Shown: positions 43,179 through 52,270, counted from the first letter of the stretch. The stretch is DNA of 64,000 nt from Oscillospiraceae bacterium (GCA_910574935.1 CAJTCU010000009.1:1-64000), one strand, 5' to 3'. Numbers and translations are program-made. Notes: a model not told the origin generated them from the letters alone.

Positions 43179-46100
43179 CTAAAATAAGCTCATCTGCTTT
43201 CCTTGCTCTCGGCTCTTCCCCATACGGGCTTCTCCTCTATCAACCAGTTCCTGGGGCAGTTCATGGAGAAACGCGGAAGGCTCTTGGGTATAGGTCAGGA
43301 TTAGTGCCTCCTTTGCCCTGGTAAGGCCCACATAAAACAAGCGGCGCTCTTCCTCCTCATCTGCAAGGTCTTTACCTCCGCTAAAGGGGACCAGCCCTTT
43401 CTTCGCCCCATAGAGCATCACCACCGGGAATTCCAGCCCCTTTGCGCCGTGAAGCGTCATTAAAGTAACCGCCCCTGCTTTATACTGTTTTCCTCCACAG
43501 CGTTTTAGGTCGCCCTCTGTTCCAGTCTCCAGAGCTTCCAAAAGCTCCGGCATCTCCTGATAAAAAATCGCGGTTTGATGCAGCTTTTCCATTTCCTTTT
43601 TCTGTTCCAGCTTCATCTCTTTCATCCATTCCTCCAAAAGCTTTTGGGGCTTTTTCCGGTTTAGCTGTGGTTTATACTTTTCTGCCAGCGCCCCATAAAA
43701 GTCCATTGCCGCGTTTTCCTGCTCTCCTTTCCACAAAAGCCTCTGGGCCGTCTGGACGGCCAGCCTATCCTCTGGCCGTAACAGGGCCTTGAAAAAACAG
43801 ATGGTCCCCCGCACGGTCTCTTCTTCCAAAAAGGAGTCCCGACCCGCCACCACGTAGGGAATCCCCTCTCTGGTCAGGCATTCTTCCAGCAGCCCGGCCT
43901 GGCGGTGGGTCCGGTACAGCACGGCAATGTCCTCAAATCCCCAAGCGTTCCCCTCTCTTGCAGGGAACAGCTCTTGGGCCTCCAGCATCCCAATTCCTCC
44001 AGCAAGACGGTTGATCTCCTTTGCCACAAAAATGGCCTCCGCTTTTTCGCTATCCGCCTCTATCACCCGGACTGCCGCGCCCTTGGGCCGGTGGGGGCGC
44101 AGGCTCCTTTTCCCGCCCGGATTGTGAGAGATTACCTGGGCGGCCGCTGCCAGAATTTGTGGTGTAGAGCGGTAATTTTCCTCCAGGACAACCTGGAACG
44201 CCTCTGGAAAATCTTCTATAAGCTTCTGAAAACATCTGGCGTCCGCCCCTCGAAACCCATAAATTGCTTGGTCCTGGTCGCCAATGACAAATAGCTCTCT
44301 GCCACCTTGGTTCCATGCTTGGAGCAGTTGGTATTGCAAGGGACTAATGTCCTGAAACTCGTCCACCAGGAGATAAGAAAACGAATTAAGCCCCTTGCTT
44401 CCCCTTTGAAGATTTTCTTTTTTAGCCATATCCAGCGCTTTTAGCAAAATGTCGTCAAAATCCAAAACGCCCCACTCTCTCAGGCTGTTTTCATACGCCT
44501 CCCATATCTTTTCATCCAAAGCGGCCGTCTGCTGGTACATTTCATTTTTATAATTCGATATTTGGGTAAGAAGCTGGGTTGCGGACTGTTTCAGCTTATA
44601 TTCCTTTCGTATTTTTTCGGCAAGTTCTCTCGTCTCCATCTCTCCTGCCAGAGAAAACTCTATACACTGGTCTTTTAAGAGCTTCCATGCAATAGAGTGG
44701 AAACTTCCCACCTGTAGCCTTTTCGCCGCTGCCCCTCCCAGCTGCTTCTGAATCCGTTCCCGCAGTTCTTTAGCCGCTTGGTTGGTAAAAGTTACCGCCG
44801 TGATGCAGGAGGGTTTTACCCGCCTAGTCTCTATCAAATGGAGAATGTGTCCAGCCAATGTTCCCGTCTTTCCAGTACCAGGCCCGGCCTTTACCACAGT
44901 AACCCGCTGGATAGACTCAATGGCCTGCCGTTGCTTTTCATTCCAAACAGGTTCTTTTCCCATGCTCTTTTCAGGCGAAACCGCTAAAACGCCGCTGAGA
45001 TTCTTGGCATTTCTCATAGACAGCGCGGGGGCCTTTACGTTTTGCGGCTCGTCTGCTCTCTCCAAATTCCCACTATGCTTTGACGGAGTTTCCTCCGGCA
45101 TATCCGCTTGTCCTTCAAACAAGCTTATCTGCCCATCCAGCCGCTGGATTTCCCCGGGCGCAAAAAGGCGGAGGCTCCCGTATTCACCGTCAAAGCCGGG
45201 CCGCCATGTCACCTTGCCTTTCCTTAAGCGCCCCACCCCTTCTGCAATCCGCTTTTCAGATACTCCAGAGATTTCTTCCAAGGGAATCTCCCTCAGGATG
45301 GAAAACTCAGACCCCAGTTTTCGAAGCATGGTCTGATATATTTTCCCCACTTTAACACTGGCTGGGGAATACCCTAAAGACGCGCCGATCAGCTCTGGCA
45401 ACGGAACCAGGCTTTCAAACCCCACTGCCTGTGATCTCTGGTACCCCTCCGGACGGTCCGCCAGCTGCTCAATACGGTGGGAGACTCCTATGGTCAGCTT
45501 TCGGCCGCATACCGGACAAATCCCTCCATATTTTATCGTCTCAGAGGGCGAAAGACAGAGTCCGCATTTTCGGTGTCCATCGTAGTGATATTTCCCTTCC
45601 TCAGGAAAAAACTCAATCGTTCCCACCAGGCCTTGCCCGGTCTGAATGGCTTTTCTTAGGGCCTCATAGGACAGATTTATATCCAAAAGATTTGCCTCTC
45701 TGCCCAGCTTTGCTGGTGAGTGGGCGTCCGAGTTGGAAAGGAGCTGGTAATGGTCCAAGGCCGAAACCCGCCAGTTCATAGGAGGATCTGAGGAAAGCCC
45801 TGTTTCCATGGCACAGATATAACGCGACAGATCGCCAAAGCATTCCTCCACGGAATCAAAACCGGAAAACGCCCCAAACAAAGAAAAATGCGGGGTCCAG
45901 ATATGAGCTGGAACATAAACAGCATCTGGGCAGATCTCTAAAAGGATCTCCAGCAGATCGTGGCAATCCAGTCCTAGTATAGGCCTGCCGTCAGAATGAA
46001 TATTCCCTATGGTCTCCAGCTTGCAAGCAACCTGTTCCGCCTCCTCCAGCCCAGGCAGCAGAATCAGGCTATGTACTTTCCGGACCCGACCATTCTTTTT

Positions 46101-46379
46101 ATAGATGGAACTGATTTCTCCTGTAATGACAAAGCGCGGCTGTATGCCCCCCATATCCGTATGAATCCGATGCTCTTTTTTCAGCACATAAAGTCCGTCT
46201 TCCGCTGGCTCCAGCTTTTCTGCTAGCTCCTGCCGCCATGCCGGGTGCGTGAAGTCCCCGCTTCCGACAATACCAATTCCTTTACGCCGGGCCCACAGGT
46301 CTAAATATTCCGGTGCGCAGTCCTTACTGGTTGCGCGGGAATAGTGGGAATGAATGTGTAAGTCCGCAATATAATTCAT
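43179..46379 (-). CDS. EndoQ-like PHP endonuclease fused to UvrD/Rep helicase
   Basis: 1066 aa. Residues 1-330: PHP domain with metal motif DLHIHSH (6-12), further ligands in DFTHP and SNSDAHS, and a zinc knuckle C272-x2-C275 / C288-x2-C291; this is the endonuclease Q family, which nicks DNA 5' of deaminated bases in characterised archaeal members. Residues 330-420 complete the EndoQ unit and end with QISLF (417-421). A linker leads to a full superfamily 1 helicase: Walker A AGPGTGKT (498-505), DEFQD, GDQDQAIYGFRGAD, HGAKGLEFPVV and VGLTRAKEAL. The protein ends in QMSLF. Both pentapeptides fit the bacterial sliding-clamp binding consensus. It probably couples incision at deaminated bases to strand unwinding at the replisome. 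It heads the run leading to tgt. Confidence 0.9.
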   Translation of the reverse strand: MNYIADLHIHSHYSRATSKDCAPEYLDLWARRKGIGIVGSGDFTHPAWRQELAEKLEPAEDGLYVLKKEHRIHTDMGGIQPRFVITGEISSIYKKNGRVRKVHSLILLPGLEEAEQVACKLETIGNIHSDGRPILGLDCHDLLEILLEICPDAVYVPAHIWTPHFSLFGAFSGFDSVEECFGDLSRYICAMETGLSSDPPMNWRVSALDHYQLLSNSDAHSPAKLGREANLLDINLSYEALRKAIQTGQGLVGTIEFFPEEGKYHYDGHRKCGLCLSPSETIKYGGICPVCGRKLTIGVSHRIEQLADRPEGYQRSQAVGFESLVPLPELIGASLGYSPASVKVGKIYQTMLRKLGSEFSILREIPLEEISGVSEKRIAEGVGRLRKGKVTWRPGFDGEYGSLRLFAPGEIQRLDGQISLFEGQADMPEETPSKHSGNLERADEPQNVKAPALSMRNAKNLSGVLAVSPEKSMGKEPVWNEKQRQAIESIQRVTVVKAGPGTGKTGTLAGHILHLIETRRVKPSCITAVTFTNQAAKELRERIQKQLGGAAAKRLQVGSFHSIAWKLLKDQCIEFSLAGEMETRELAEKIRKEYKLKQSATQLLTQISNYKNEMYQQTAALDEKIWEAYENSLREWGVLDFDDILLKALDMAKKENLQRGSKGLNSFSYLLVDEFQDISPLQYQLLQAWNQGGRELFVIGDQDQAIYGFRGADARCFQKLIEDFPEAFQVVLEENYRSTPQILAAAAQVISHNPGGKRSLRPHRPKGAAVRVIEADSEKAEAIFVAKEINRLAGGIGMLEAQELFPAREGNAWGFEDIAVLYRTHRQAGLLEECLTREGIPYVVAGRDSFLEEETVRGTICFFKALLRPEDRLAVQTAQRLLWKGEQENAAMDFYGALAEKYKPQLNRKKPQKLLEEWMKEMKLEQKKEMEKLHQTAIFYQEMPELLEALETGTEGDLKRCGGKQYKAGAVTLMTLHGAKGLEFPVVMLYGAKKGLVPFSGGKDLADEEEERRLFYVGLTRAKEALILTYTQEPSAFLHELPQELVDRGEARMGKSREQGKQMSLF

Positions 46380-46902
46380 TGAATTCCTCTTTCACTCTAT
46401 CATGCGCTTCTCAAGAAAAACTTTTGAATAACTATTTTCTTCATGGCCACACCGATACGATGTGTTCGAACATGAATCTTCTGAAAAGAATTCTGTTCTA
46501 CGCATAGCACGAATATTGCATTTGGAAAAAACGAGCGGTGCGGGGACACCTTCCCTGCACCGCTTTTCTGTACCTTTAAATAATAGCAGATTGAGATGTA
46601 AAAGTCAATACAATGAGAAAATTTTGTGTTTGTAGCCAAGGCGGTTTTTATTCGCATCTACAGCATCTACCTTTTTCGCTATAGATGCGGCTCTAGCTGC
46701 CATAGCTCCACAGCACTCCCCCTCTGTGGAGTGAGTTGGCGTGTACCACAGGGCTCCCGCGCAAATTCATGGGCAGATGACAGCAAGTTCCATAATCCCC
46801 CGCACGGTCATCGAGTCTGGCTTGCCAGGGCCGGGTCAAAGGTCATGTTGGTTGCTTCGCCTGCTTTCCTCACCTCTCTGTTCACGCGGGTTTTATGCCT
46901 GG
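46380..46902. other. Non-coding or decayed stretch
   Basis: Besides the terminator and the promoter region of the fusion gene, 46620-46900 contains only short frames on both strands with no recognised domain. Base composition is patchy and looks like eroded coding DNA. No RNA gene was recognised. Confidence 0.4.
46531..46568. terminator. Hairpin terminator, upstream of the fusion gene
   Basis: Arms AGCGGTGCGGGGA and TTCCCTGCACCGCT with a CACC loop. T-rich tracts on both strands (CTTTTCT and CGTTTTTTCC). It probably ended a gene now lost from the decayed region to the right. Confidence 0.75.
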
Positions 46903-47133
46903 AATATTATGCTGTCATTTTCCAACACTCTTTATAGAGAACTCAAAGGGACAGATATAAAAATAACGTTACTTTGCCCCGGAGCAACAGAAACAGAACT
47001 TCCAGCAAATGCAAATAATCAAGACGCCATTGCTATTCAAATATGCAGTTATGAAGCCGGAAGGGGTAGTAGAAATCGCTTAGTCAACGTTGATGAAAGG
47101 GAAAAGATTCGTTATTCTATGCATATATTTTAA
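46903..47133 (+). pseudogene. Short-chain dehydrogenase fragment
   Basis: The frame contains MLSFSNTLYRELKGTDIKI followed by TLLCPGATETEL, which matches the region after the catalytic Tyr-x3-Lys of SDR oxidoreductases (the usual SFSEAL..EL..G..V..LCPG..xTE). The Rossmann fold and active site upstream are absent. The N-terminal part of this frame (from 46741) is not SDR-like. It is a 3' remnant. Confidence 0.65.
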
Positions 47134-47302
47134 GAACCTTTTCTATTGGCGTAACCAATATCCTAACTTTATTTATAAAAATGAGATCGCGAAACTGGAC
47201 GGATAATCAAGGGGCAATAGACAAAATGCTACCGCCTCTTTGAAATATCATTGTAACCGTAAACCAAACACCGCCCCATGTAGGAGAAAGAAGGATAATG
47301 GC

Positions 47303-47713
47303 ATGAAAAAGGAATATATCATCCCCATCTGTTTTATTCTCGTTGTGGCAGTAGGAATTATCAGCTTTTAATCTGCTGACCCGGCCTAAGAATTAGGTAA
47401 TATGAGCAATGAGTATTCAAAGCCAGTCCCCACAACATCTGATATTTCTTTCATGGAAAAATCTGGCAACCGGATAAAGTTTGCTTTTGAATCGAATGGT
47501 ATCAGCAGAAATTTGGACACGACCTTATACGATTTAGAGGGTAATGCTGTTTATACCTTGGATAATGCAAAAGAGTTGGTAACCTACTTTATCCTTGAAC
47601 GTTCCACCACATATACATAGGTTGCTAGATGCGATCAGTTTGTCGGAACATATAAAACCTTTGTATATTTAGACCAAGCAAACACATCAACAGATTCCAG
47701 TTTATCGGTCTGA
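47303..47713 (+). pseudogene. Small membrane/lipoprotein gene with three in-frame stops
   Basis: Starting at ATG 47303 (AAGGAT upstream), a single frame runs MKKEYIIPICFILVVAVGIISF, stop (47369), a short stretch, a second stop, then a 72-residue polar stretch from 47402, a third stop (TAG, 47618) and DQFVGTYKTFVYLDQA before the final TGA. No frameshift is needed to join the parts. An N-terminal signal-like helix followed by a polar beta-rich domain suggests a secreted small protein. It is most likely a nonsense-decayed gene. Confidence 0.6.
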
Positions 47714-47769
47714 TCAAAGTCCAAAACAGGGCGGCGGGGCAGATGTTGACCATCCTACCGCCCTGTCTG

Positions 47770-47925
47770 TTATTGCTCCATATCCTGCTTTCTGTGGGGC
47801 TGCCGTTCCTGCCGCAAAATATTGTAAACGCTCTTTCTGATTTTCTCGACTTCTTTTACTTCCTCTCTTAACGCAAGATATCTCTGACTGAATGTTTTCC
47901 TCTTGGCGGTCAGTTCGTTTGACAT
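47770..47925 (-). pseudogene. C-terminal remnant of a mobilisation protein (relaxase?)
   Basis: 51 codons ending QERQPHRKQDMEQ after a charged helix LREEVKEVEKIRKSVYNIL. This tail recalls C termini of relaxases from clostridial conjugative elements, from memory only. Nothing upstream (to the right) continues it. It could also be the end of another element-borne protein. Confidence 0.35.
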
Positions 47926-47984
47926 ACTTGGTTTTCCATGCCTTTGTCAGGATTGTGGACTTGCCTTTCATCACGCCTTTAAGC

Positions 47985-48039
47985 TAATGGCAACACCGCA
48001 CAATTCGCGGCTGGCGTCTTAAGCACCGTATTGCCTAAT
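47985..48039. repeat. Internally deleted copy of small element family 1
   Basis: GGCAACACCGCACAATTCGC followed by GGCTGGCGTCTTAAGCACCG and TATTGCC corresponds to the two ends of the elements at 50191, 57318 and 58720, with the middle missing. Confidence 0.65.
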
Positions 48040-48078
48040 CTTTCGCCGCCGTAAGCAGGATTTGCTCTGCCATCCTCG

Positions 48079-48590
48079 CTACGAGAGGTGGGTCAACGGA
48101 CTTTTCCTTGCCTCCACATGCATGGCAACAAGATCATTGCTCTCGACACCCAGCAAAATTTCCACCTGATGGAATATTTCCTTGTACTGCTCTATCTGCC
48201 CCTGGGGCAAGGAAATGAAGTCGTCCAGGCCCGCCTGGCTGAACGCCTTATACTCTTCATCCAGCCACCGGATCCGCGCCGAAACTGCCGTTTCCTCTTC
48301 CTTCAGCTCCGCCGCCCGCTCCCGCTTCAGCCTGCGGATAGTCCGCTCAATCTGTCGTTGCTTCTGGGTGACCTTGTACTGGGTGTAGGTCTTGCCCTCA
48401 AACGCAAAAGGCGGCGGGTCGATCTCTTCCAGCTCTTCATCCGTGTAGGAGCGCTACATGACGCCCTCCACAAACGCGAAAAAATTATAGCGGTAGTTGG
48501 CCCTGCCGATGCCCGTGACAGAACCATAACCACAGGGCTCTACAAAGGCGGGGTAGCTTGGTTTCGCGATGTCTCCGAAAAGCCCCCTTG
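48079..48590 (-). pseudogene. Phage minor capsid protein remnant
   Basis: On the minus strand one frame reads YPAFVEPCGYGSVTGIGRAN, then YRYNFFAFVEGVM, a TAG stop, and RSYTDEELEEIDPPPFAFEG followed by KTYTQYKVTQKQRQIERTIRR. This order (GIG..NYRH.F..F.EGV, YTDEEL..IDPPPF, Y.ATQ.QR..E) is typical of Gram-positive phage minor capsid (min_cap2-type) proteins. The N-terminal part is missing and a nonsense codon interrupts it. No other phage genes are left nearby. Confidence 0.7.
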
Positions 48591-48690
48591 ACCTTCTCTC
48601 GTTTTTCGAGTACAATCATACTAGAATATAGTAAAGTCGATTTTCTGATTTTCATCTGATTCCTTTAAGGTTACGCCTCCTCCGCAAAAA

Positions 48691-49098
48691 ATGAAATCTC
48701 AATCCGTCCCTCAAAGCTCTCCCCGGCCCAGCAAACAAAACACGGATCAGCCATCTCGAGACGCAGACACAGGTCCTTTTGGCGATTATGGGGTGGCTAT
48801 CTTAGGTGCCCGTAGCGCTACTGACTATGAGAGCAAGCCAGCCCTCATTGCAAGTTATAAGTCTACCAATCATAGCGGAGAAAATAAAATGTTTATGGCC
48901 GCCATTTAGCGACAAGGTATTTCAAAACGGCTCCCAGCATGAAACCGCCATCATTTCCGGTTCAGACGAAACCTATAATGCTCAAAATTCTATAAAAAAG
49001 ATCCGGTCAGAAGGGGCTTGGAGGTAGAACAGGCCTATCTTTTGCAGGATGTGACCAGCAATGTTACCATAAAAGTCACGGAGTCTTTTAATGAGTGA
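48691..49098 (+). pseudogene. DUF5067-like secreted protein, frameshifted
   Basis: Three frames in succession give YGVAILGARSATDYESKPAL with ENKMFMAAI, then FSDKVFQNGSQHETAIISGS with DETYNAQNS, then LEVEQAYLLQDVTSNVTIKV. Together they match the immunoglobulin-like DUF5067 domain of clostridial lipoproteins. Frame changes fall near 48900 and 49015. No signal peptide remains. Confidence 0.7.
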
Positions 49099-49106
49099 AA
49101 AACTGA

Positions 49107-49385
49107 CAAAAGCATTATGCTCTCCTCATTAACAGCGGGATCAACCTGTTCGTCTTAGCTACTCCCCGGGCGGGCTTTGTTATAAAAAAATATGCCAGGC
49201 AATTCTATGCGCAGCAGGAAAATAAGCAAGCCGTCCCCGCTGCGAAAACACCAAGAGCGGCAAAAGAAACAGACTTTCCCAAAGTGGATCCTCTCCCCAG
49301 AGAATTCACATCATTTGGCTTACAAACCCCGCCCCATAACAAAAGACATTCGCTGTCAGGGGCTGGGGACGTTGGAATAAAATAA
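49107..49385 (+). pseudogene. Unrecognised C-terminal coding remnant
   Basis: An open frame without a start codon or ribosome site runs to 49385 and contains INSGINLFVLATPRAGFVIK, KYARQFYAQQENKQAV and HSLSGAGDVGIK. Composition is coding-like. I recognise no family. It ends 19 nt before the heptad-repeat gene. Confidence 0.35.
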
Positions 49386-49404
49386 CCTAGAAAGGGACAT
49401 AGCA

Positions 49405-49992
49405 ATGAATAACGAAGAGAAAATTTTGAGCATATTGGAAAAGATGGATACGCAGTTTAACCAGATCGATGGGCGGTTTAACCAAATAGACGAGCACTTC
49501 AACCAAATAGACGAGCGCTTCAACCAAATAGACGAGCACTTCAACCAAATAGACGAGCGCTTCAACCAAATAGACGAGCAGTTCGGCCAAATTGACGAAC
49601 ACTTCAACCAAATAGACGAGCAGTTCGGCCAAATAGACGAGCGCTTCAACCAAATAGACGAGCAGTTCAACCAAATTGACAAGCGCTTCAACCAAACAGA
49701 CGAACGCTTCAACCAAATAGACGAACGCTTCAACCAAATAGACGAACGCTTCAACCAAATAGACGAGCAGTTCAGCCAAATAGACGAGCAGTTTAACCAG
49801 ATGGACGTACGGCTTAGCAATCTGGAACAAGGGCAGGGGGAAACTAACGCCAGGCTATCTCACATGGAAGAGGAGGTAGATATCATTAAAGAGGATACTG
49901 CCATTACTCGCACGGCAACCAATACTCTGTTGGATTGGGCAGAGCAGGCAGAAGTGCAGATCAAGATACCTCTTTATCGCAAAGCAGAATAA
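49405..49992 (+). CDS. Coiled-coil protein of 17 near-identical heptads
   Basis: 195 aa with AGAAAGGGA upstream. Residues 1-17 lead into seventeen heptads of the form FNQIDER/H/Q (18-136) coded by 21-bp DNA repeats. An acidic helix follows, then a conserved-looking tail: EEEVDIIKEDTAITRTATNT and LLDWAEQAEVQIKIPLYRK. F and I at heptad positions a and d predict a long parallel coiled coil of about 18 nm. Similar short-start/variable-coil/conserved-tail proteins occur in Clostridia, usually of unknown function. Because the unit is 21 bp, copy number can change without breaking the frame. It is the only intact gene in the decayed region. Confidence 0.8.
   Translation: MNNEEKILSILEKMDTQFNQIDGRFNQIDEHFNQIDERFNQIDEHFNQIDERFNQIDEQFGQIDEHFNQIDEQFGQIDERFNQIDEQFNQIDKRFNQTDERFNQIDERFNQIDERFNQIDEQFSQIDEQFNQMDVRLSNLEQGQGETNARLSHMEEEVDIIKEDTAITRTATNTLLDWAEQAEVQIKIPLYRKAE
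49456..49812 (+). repeat. Tandem repeat, 17 units of 21 bp
   Basis: Unit consensus TTCAACCAAATAGACGAGCRC (with R/C/A variants at the end). Units near the centre are identical over 18-21 bp, while first and last units are more diverged. The repeat also keeps two antisense frames open across its full length, which is a by-product of the period being a multiple of three. Confidence 0.95.
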
Positions 49993-50190
49993 TCCCCCGG
50001 AACAGGAAGGGGAATATATTCATGGGGCGCTAACATGAGGCTTTGTTTAGAAGTCGTTCCAGAAAATGAGTTTAATCCTGTGAAATTCAGCACGAGTTAG
50101 ACAGGGAGAGACCTAAAGCCCTGGCTGCGAGAAATAGCCAAGATTTTAGTACCAATCACAATCAGAATAACGCAATTAATGAATTTGTAA

Positions 50191-50373
50191 AATTAAGGCA
50201 ATACCGCAGAATTCTAAGTACCGTATTGCGCAGTCAGATTTTTCGTCAGAGGCTACAGATTGAGCGCCGCAATCTCACGATTGACAAGCGAAAGCTGTGC
50301 GCTATCACGGAAAATCTGCAAGCAAGACGGTGGTTAAGGCGCCAGCCGCGAATTGTACGGTGTTGCCTTAATT
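50191..50373. mobile_element. Small inverted-repeat element, family 1, copy 1
   Basis: Ends AATTAAGGCAATACCGCA and TACGGTGTTGCCTTAATT are inverted repeats of about 18 bp. The interior contains no frame of note. It matches copy 2 (57318-57497) along its whole length with scattered differences, and copy 3 (58720-58902) at the ends and parts of the middle. Size and structure fit a MITE or a non-autonomous insertion-sequence derivative. Confidence 0.8.
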
Positions 50374-50799
50374 ATACCAATAACAGTCATAACCGGGTAA
50401 CTCTTTGGGGGATAGCCGCTATTTATATGTACCCAAAACTACGTCCCCTCTTAGAGAGGCGGCCGTTATCATTAAAACCCCAATGGCTTTGACATGGTAG
50501 TCAAACTGTCTTGCAACCGGCGTAATCCTTATGCGGTCAGAAAGTAGAACTAATATGGTTAAACACATACCACTCCTGTACAATTCAAACCACTATCAAA
50601 GTAAGTGGTATTATTTACGGTATACAAACTGGGATGTATACTCCTTTCGTTAAATAGAAAAATGGATTTGCGCCGAAAGAGGAAAGCCGCCCATTTATGG
50701 GGCGGCTTTTGATGCTCTTATCCATAGACTTGGCAACAACCGCGCCAAAAAATCTTTCAGCTACTTCAAGTTATTCATTCGTATCTGCGCCACTTCACA
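50374..50799. other. Decayed stretch with one terminator
   Basis: No supported gene. A hairpin terminator (AAAGCCGCCC and GGGCGGCTTTT, loop ATTTAT) lies at 50683-50710. Near 50600-50650 are A+T-rich direct repeats of TATAC type. Nothing else was recognised. Confidence 0.5.
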
Positions 50800-51185
50800 G
50801 CGCTCAGCGACGCCCGGTGGATCCAGCAGTCCACCGCCCTTGCTGTTTATGATGCCGTTTTCCGTTGCCCAGCACGCTGCTCGCAAAATACAAATGCGCA
50901 GGCCCCAATACCTGTTATACCACTGCCAATTTCCAGCTTTTTGATTTCGCTGCGTCGCACAAACCAAGGAGCGGTAGAAGCGCCTTTAGAGTTAGAAGGA
51001 AGAATATTCATAATCTATCATATCCCCGTCCCCGATATTGTAAGCGTCTCCCCCTCATCTAACGTCCATCTCAGATTATCTCCACAAGTACCTGAAATAG
51101 GTAAACCCTCCGCCCCTGCGAGCAGCGGCAAACATCCTGCCAGACAGCACAGTACCAGAACCAACGACAAAAACCGCTTGAACAT
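50800..51185 (-). pseudogene. BspA-like leucine-rich surface protein, N-terminal remnant
   Basis: From ATG 51185 the frame gives a signal peptide (MFKRFLSLVLVLCCLAGC then LPLLAGAEG) and SGTCGDNLRWTLDEGETLTI with SGTG, the opening of many clostridial BspA-like LRR or SLH-anchored surface proteins. A one-base deletion near 51030 produces the stop at 51018. Beyond it other frames continue DMIDYEYSS and then APWFVRRSEIKKLEIGSGIT with GIGACAF, the first LRR unit. The remaining gene is lost. Confidence 0.7.
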
Positions 51186-51198
51186 CTTAAACCCTTCC

Positions 51199-51362
51199 TA
51201 GGGCTGGTTTGAAAATAGAGAAAGTGCCGTCTTTTTGCCCTGGCCGGTGCGGTTTGACGAAGAAAACCGCAAGGAATCCTTTCGTATTACGAGAATTTTC
51301 CACACACAAATCCGCCCGGACCGGGCAAAAAACGGTGTTTGCGATTTTTCAAACAAGCCCTA
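51199..51362. mobile_element. Small inverted-repeat element, family 2
   Basis: Left end TAGGGCTGGTTTGAAAATAG, continuing GTGCCGTCTTTTTGCCC; right end GGGCAAAAAACGGTGTTTGC, continuing GATTTTTCAAACAAGCCCTA. The two are imperfect inverted repeats of about 40 bp. A related end occurs at 57645-57685. No coding sequence. Possibly derived from an insertion sequence. Confidence 0.65.
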
Positions 51363-51612
51363 ATACTCTTTCGCCCGCTTCCATTTGAAGTGAAAGCAAG
51401 ACCCTCTGCTTATTCCTGCCGTGCAACCGGGCAGCTTCCCGCCGCATTTGGGGACCCCCTACTCGCTGCTGGGCTACCCAATCCTAATATTCATGGGCTT
51501 CCGATATGTCAAAAGGCAGTACATTCTGACAGCTGGTTTATTTGCATTCACTATCCCCTATAGTAGATGGCGGTTTGCAACGATTATTTATGAGCCAAAA
51601 GCGGCTACAAGC

Positions 51613-52270
51613 ATGATCAAAAGAACGTTTTGCGGCACGACCAGGAAAAGAGGGAAAACGCTGCTCCTGCTTTTAACCCTGTTCGTGACCTCTATGTTTG
51701 GTCTGCCAGGGCTTTCCATTCTTGCGGCAGCAGCGTCTTTGCAGTAGATTTCTACTTTACTAGCGGTTTCGGACTGGGGAGCAATTACAGCCGCCTCCCC
51801 TCCGTTTCCAATTCCAAGTATTTCAACTACTTCCGAGGAAGCGGGTTTAAGTTGGTGGAGGGACTGCATATTCCCCCGGTGGACGGTCACTCCGTCCTAA
51901 TCCGCAGGTCACTGGCTAAAAGAAACGGTTTAAAGTTGGGCGGCACAATCATCGTTCAACGCTACTATAACACGGGCGGTTATCCTAATATGTCGCTGCA
52001 AGTCATATAAAACGGGTATCCTGCTTTCTATCGGCGTGAACAACGTCAAAATCCTCAGTATATTCTTGAAACGCTGATAATTGCCGTAATTGCTTTTCCC
52101 CCTTCTATATTTTCCAGCGGGGCGATAACACAGGGGACGAGCAATCTGCTATTCAGTCCAGTAGCAGAAACTTATCCCATCCCGGAAATCGAATCCCCTG
52201 ACGATGGACAGAGTATCTGGACATCGCGGACCAGTACATCCCCTACGACACCTCTAAATATGAATTGAAT
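51613..52270 (+). pseudogene. FtsX-type ABC permease, decayed
   Basis: MIKRTFCGTTRKRGKTLLLL and LTLFVTSMFGLPGLSILAAA give the first membrane helix. Another frame then reads GSGFKLVEGLHIPPVDGHSV with LAKRNGLKLGGTIIVQRYYN, typical of the extracytoplasmic MacB/FtsX domain. From about 52012 mixed frames give GILLSIGVNNVKILSIF and SSGAITQGTSNLLFSPVAE, part of the C-terminal helices. Several frameshifts and a large internal deletion are needed to explain it. It is convergent with the intact permease of the neighbouring system. Confidence 0.75.

Noticed and set aside
46620-46900. rRNA or tmRNA fragment
   Set aside because: No conserved rRNA or tmRNA block was recognised; the stretch looks like eroded coding DNA.
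46741-47133. A 130-codon frame as an intact gene
   Set aside because: Only its second half resembles a short-chain dehydrogenase, and the catalytic half is missing, so it was called a remnant.
48088-48591. A 167-codon plus-strand frame
   Set aside because: It is the shadow of the minus-strand phage capsid remnant, whose frame matches a known family.
49453-49815. CRISPR array, considered because of the regular 21-bp periodicity
   Set aside because: Units are contiguous with no unique spacers, and they encode regular heptads.
49356-49830. Two long antisense frames (147 and 154 codons) across the heptad-repeat gene, rich in WLK/YLVE repeats
   Set aside because: They arise because a 21-bp repeat keeps all frames without stops open; there is no ribosome site or independent support.
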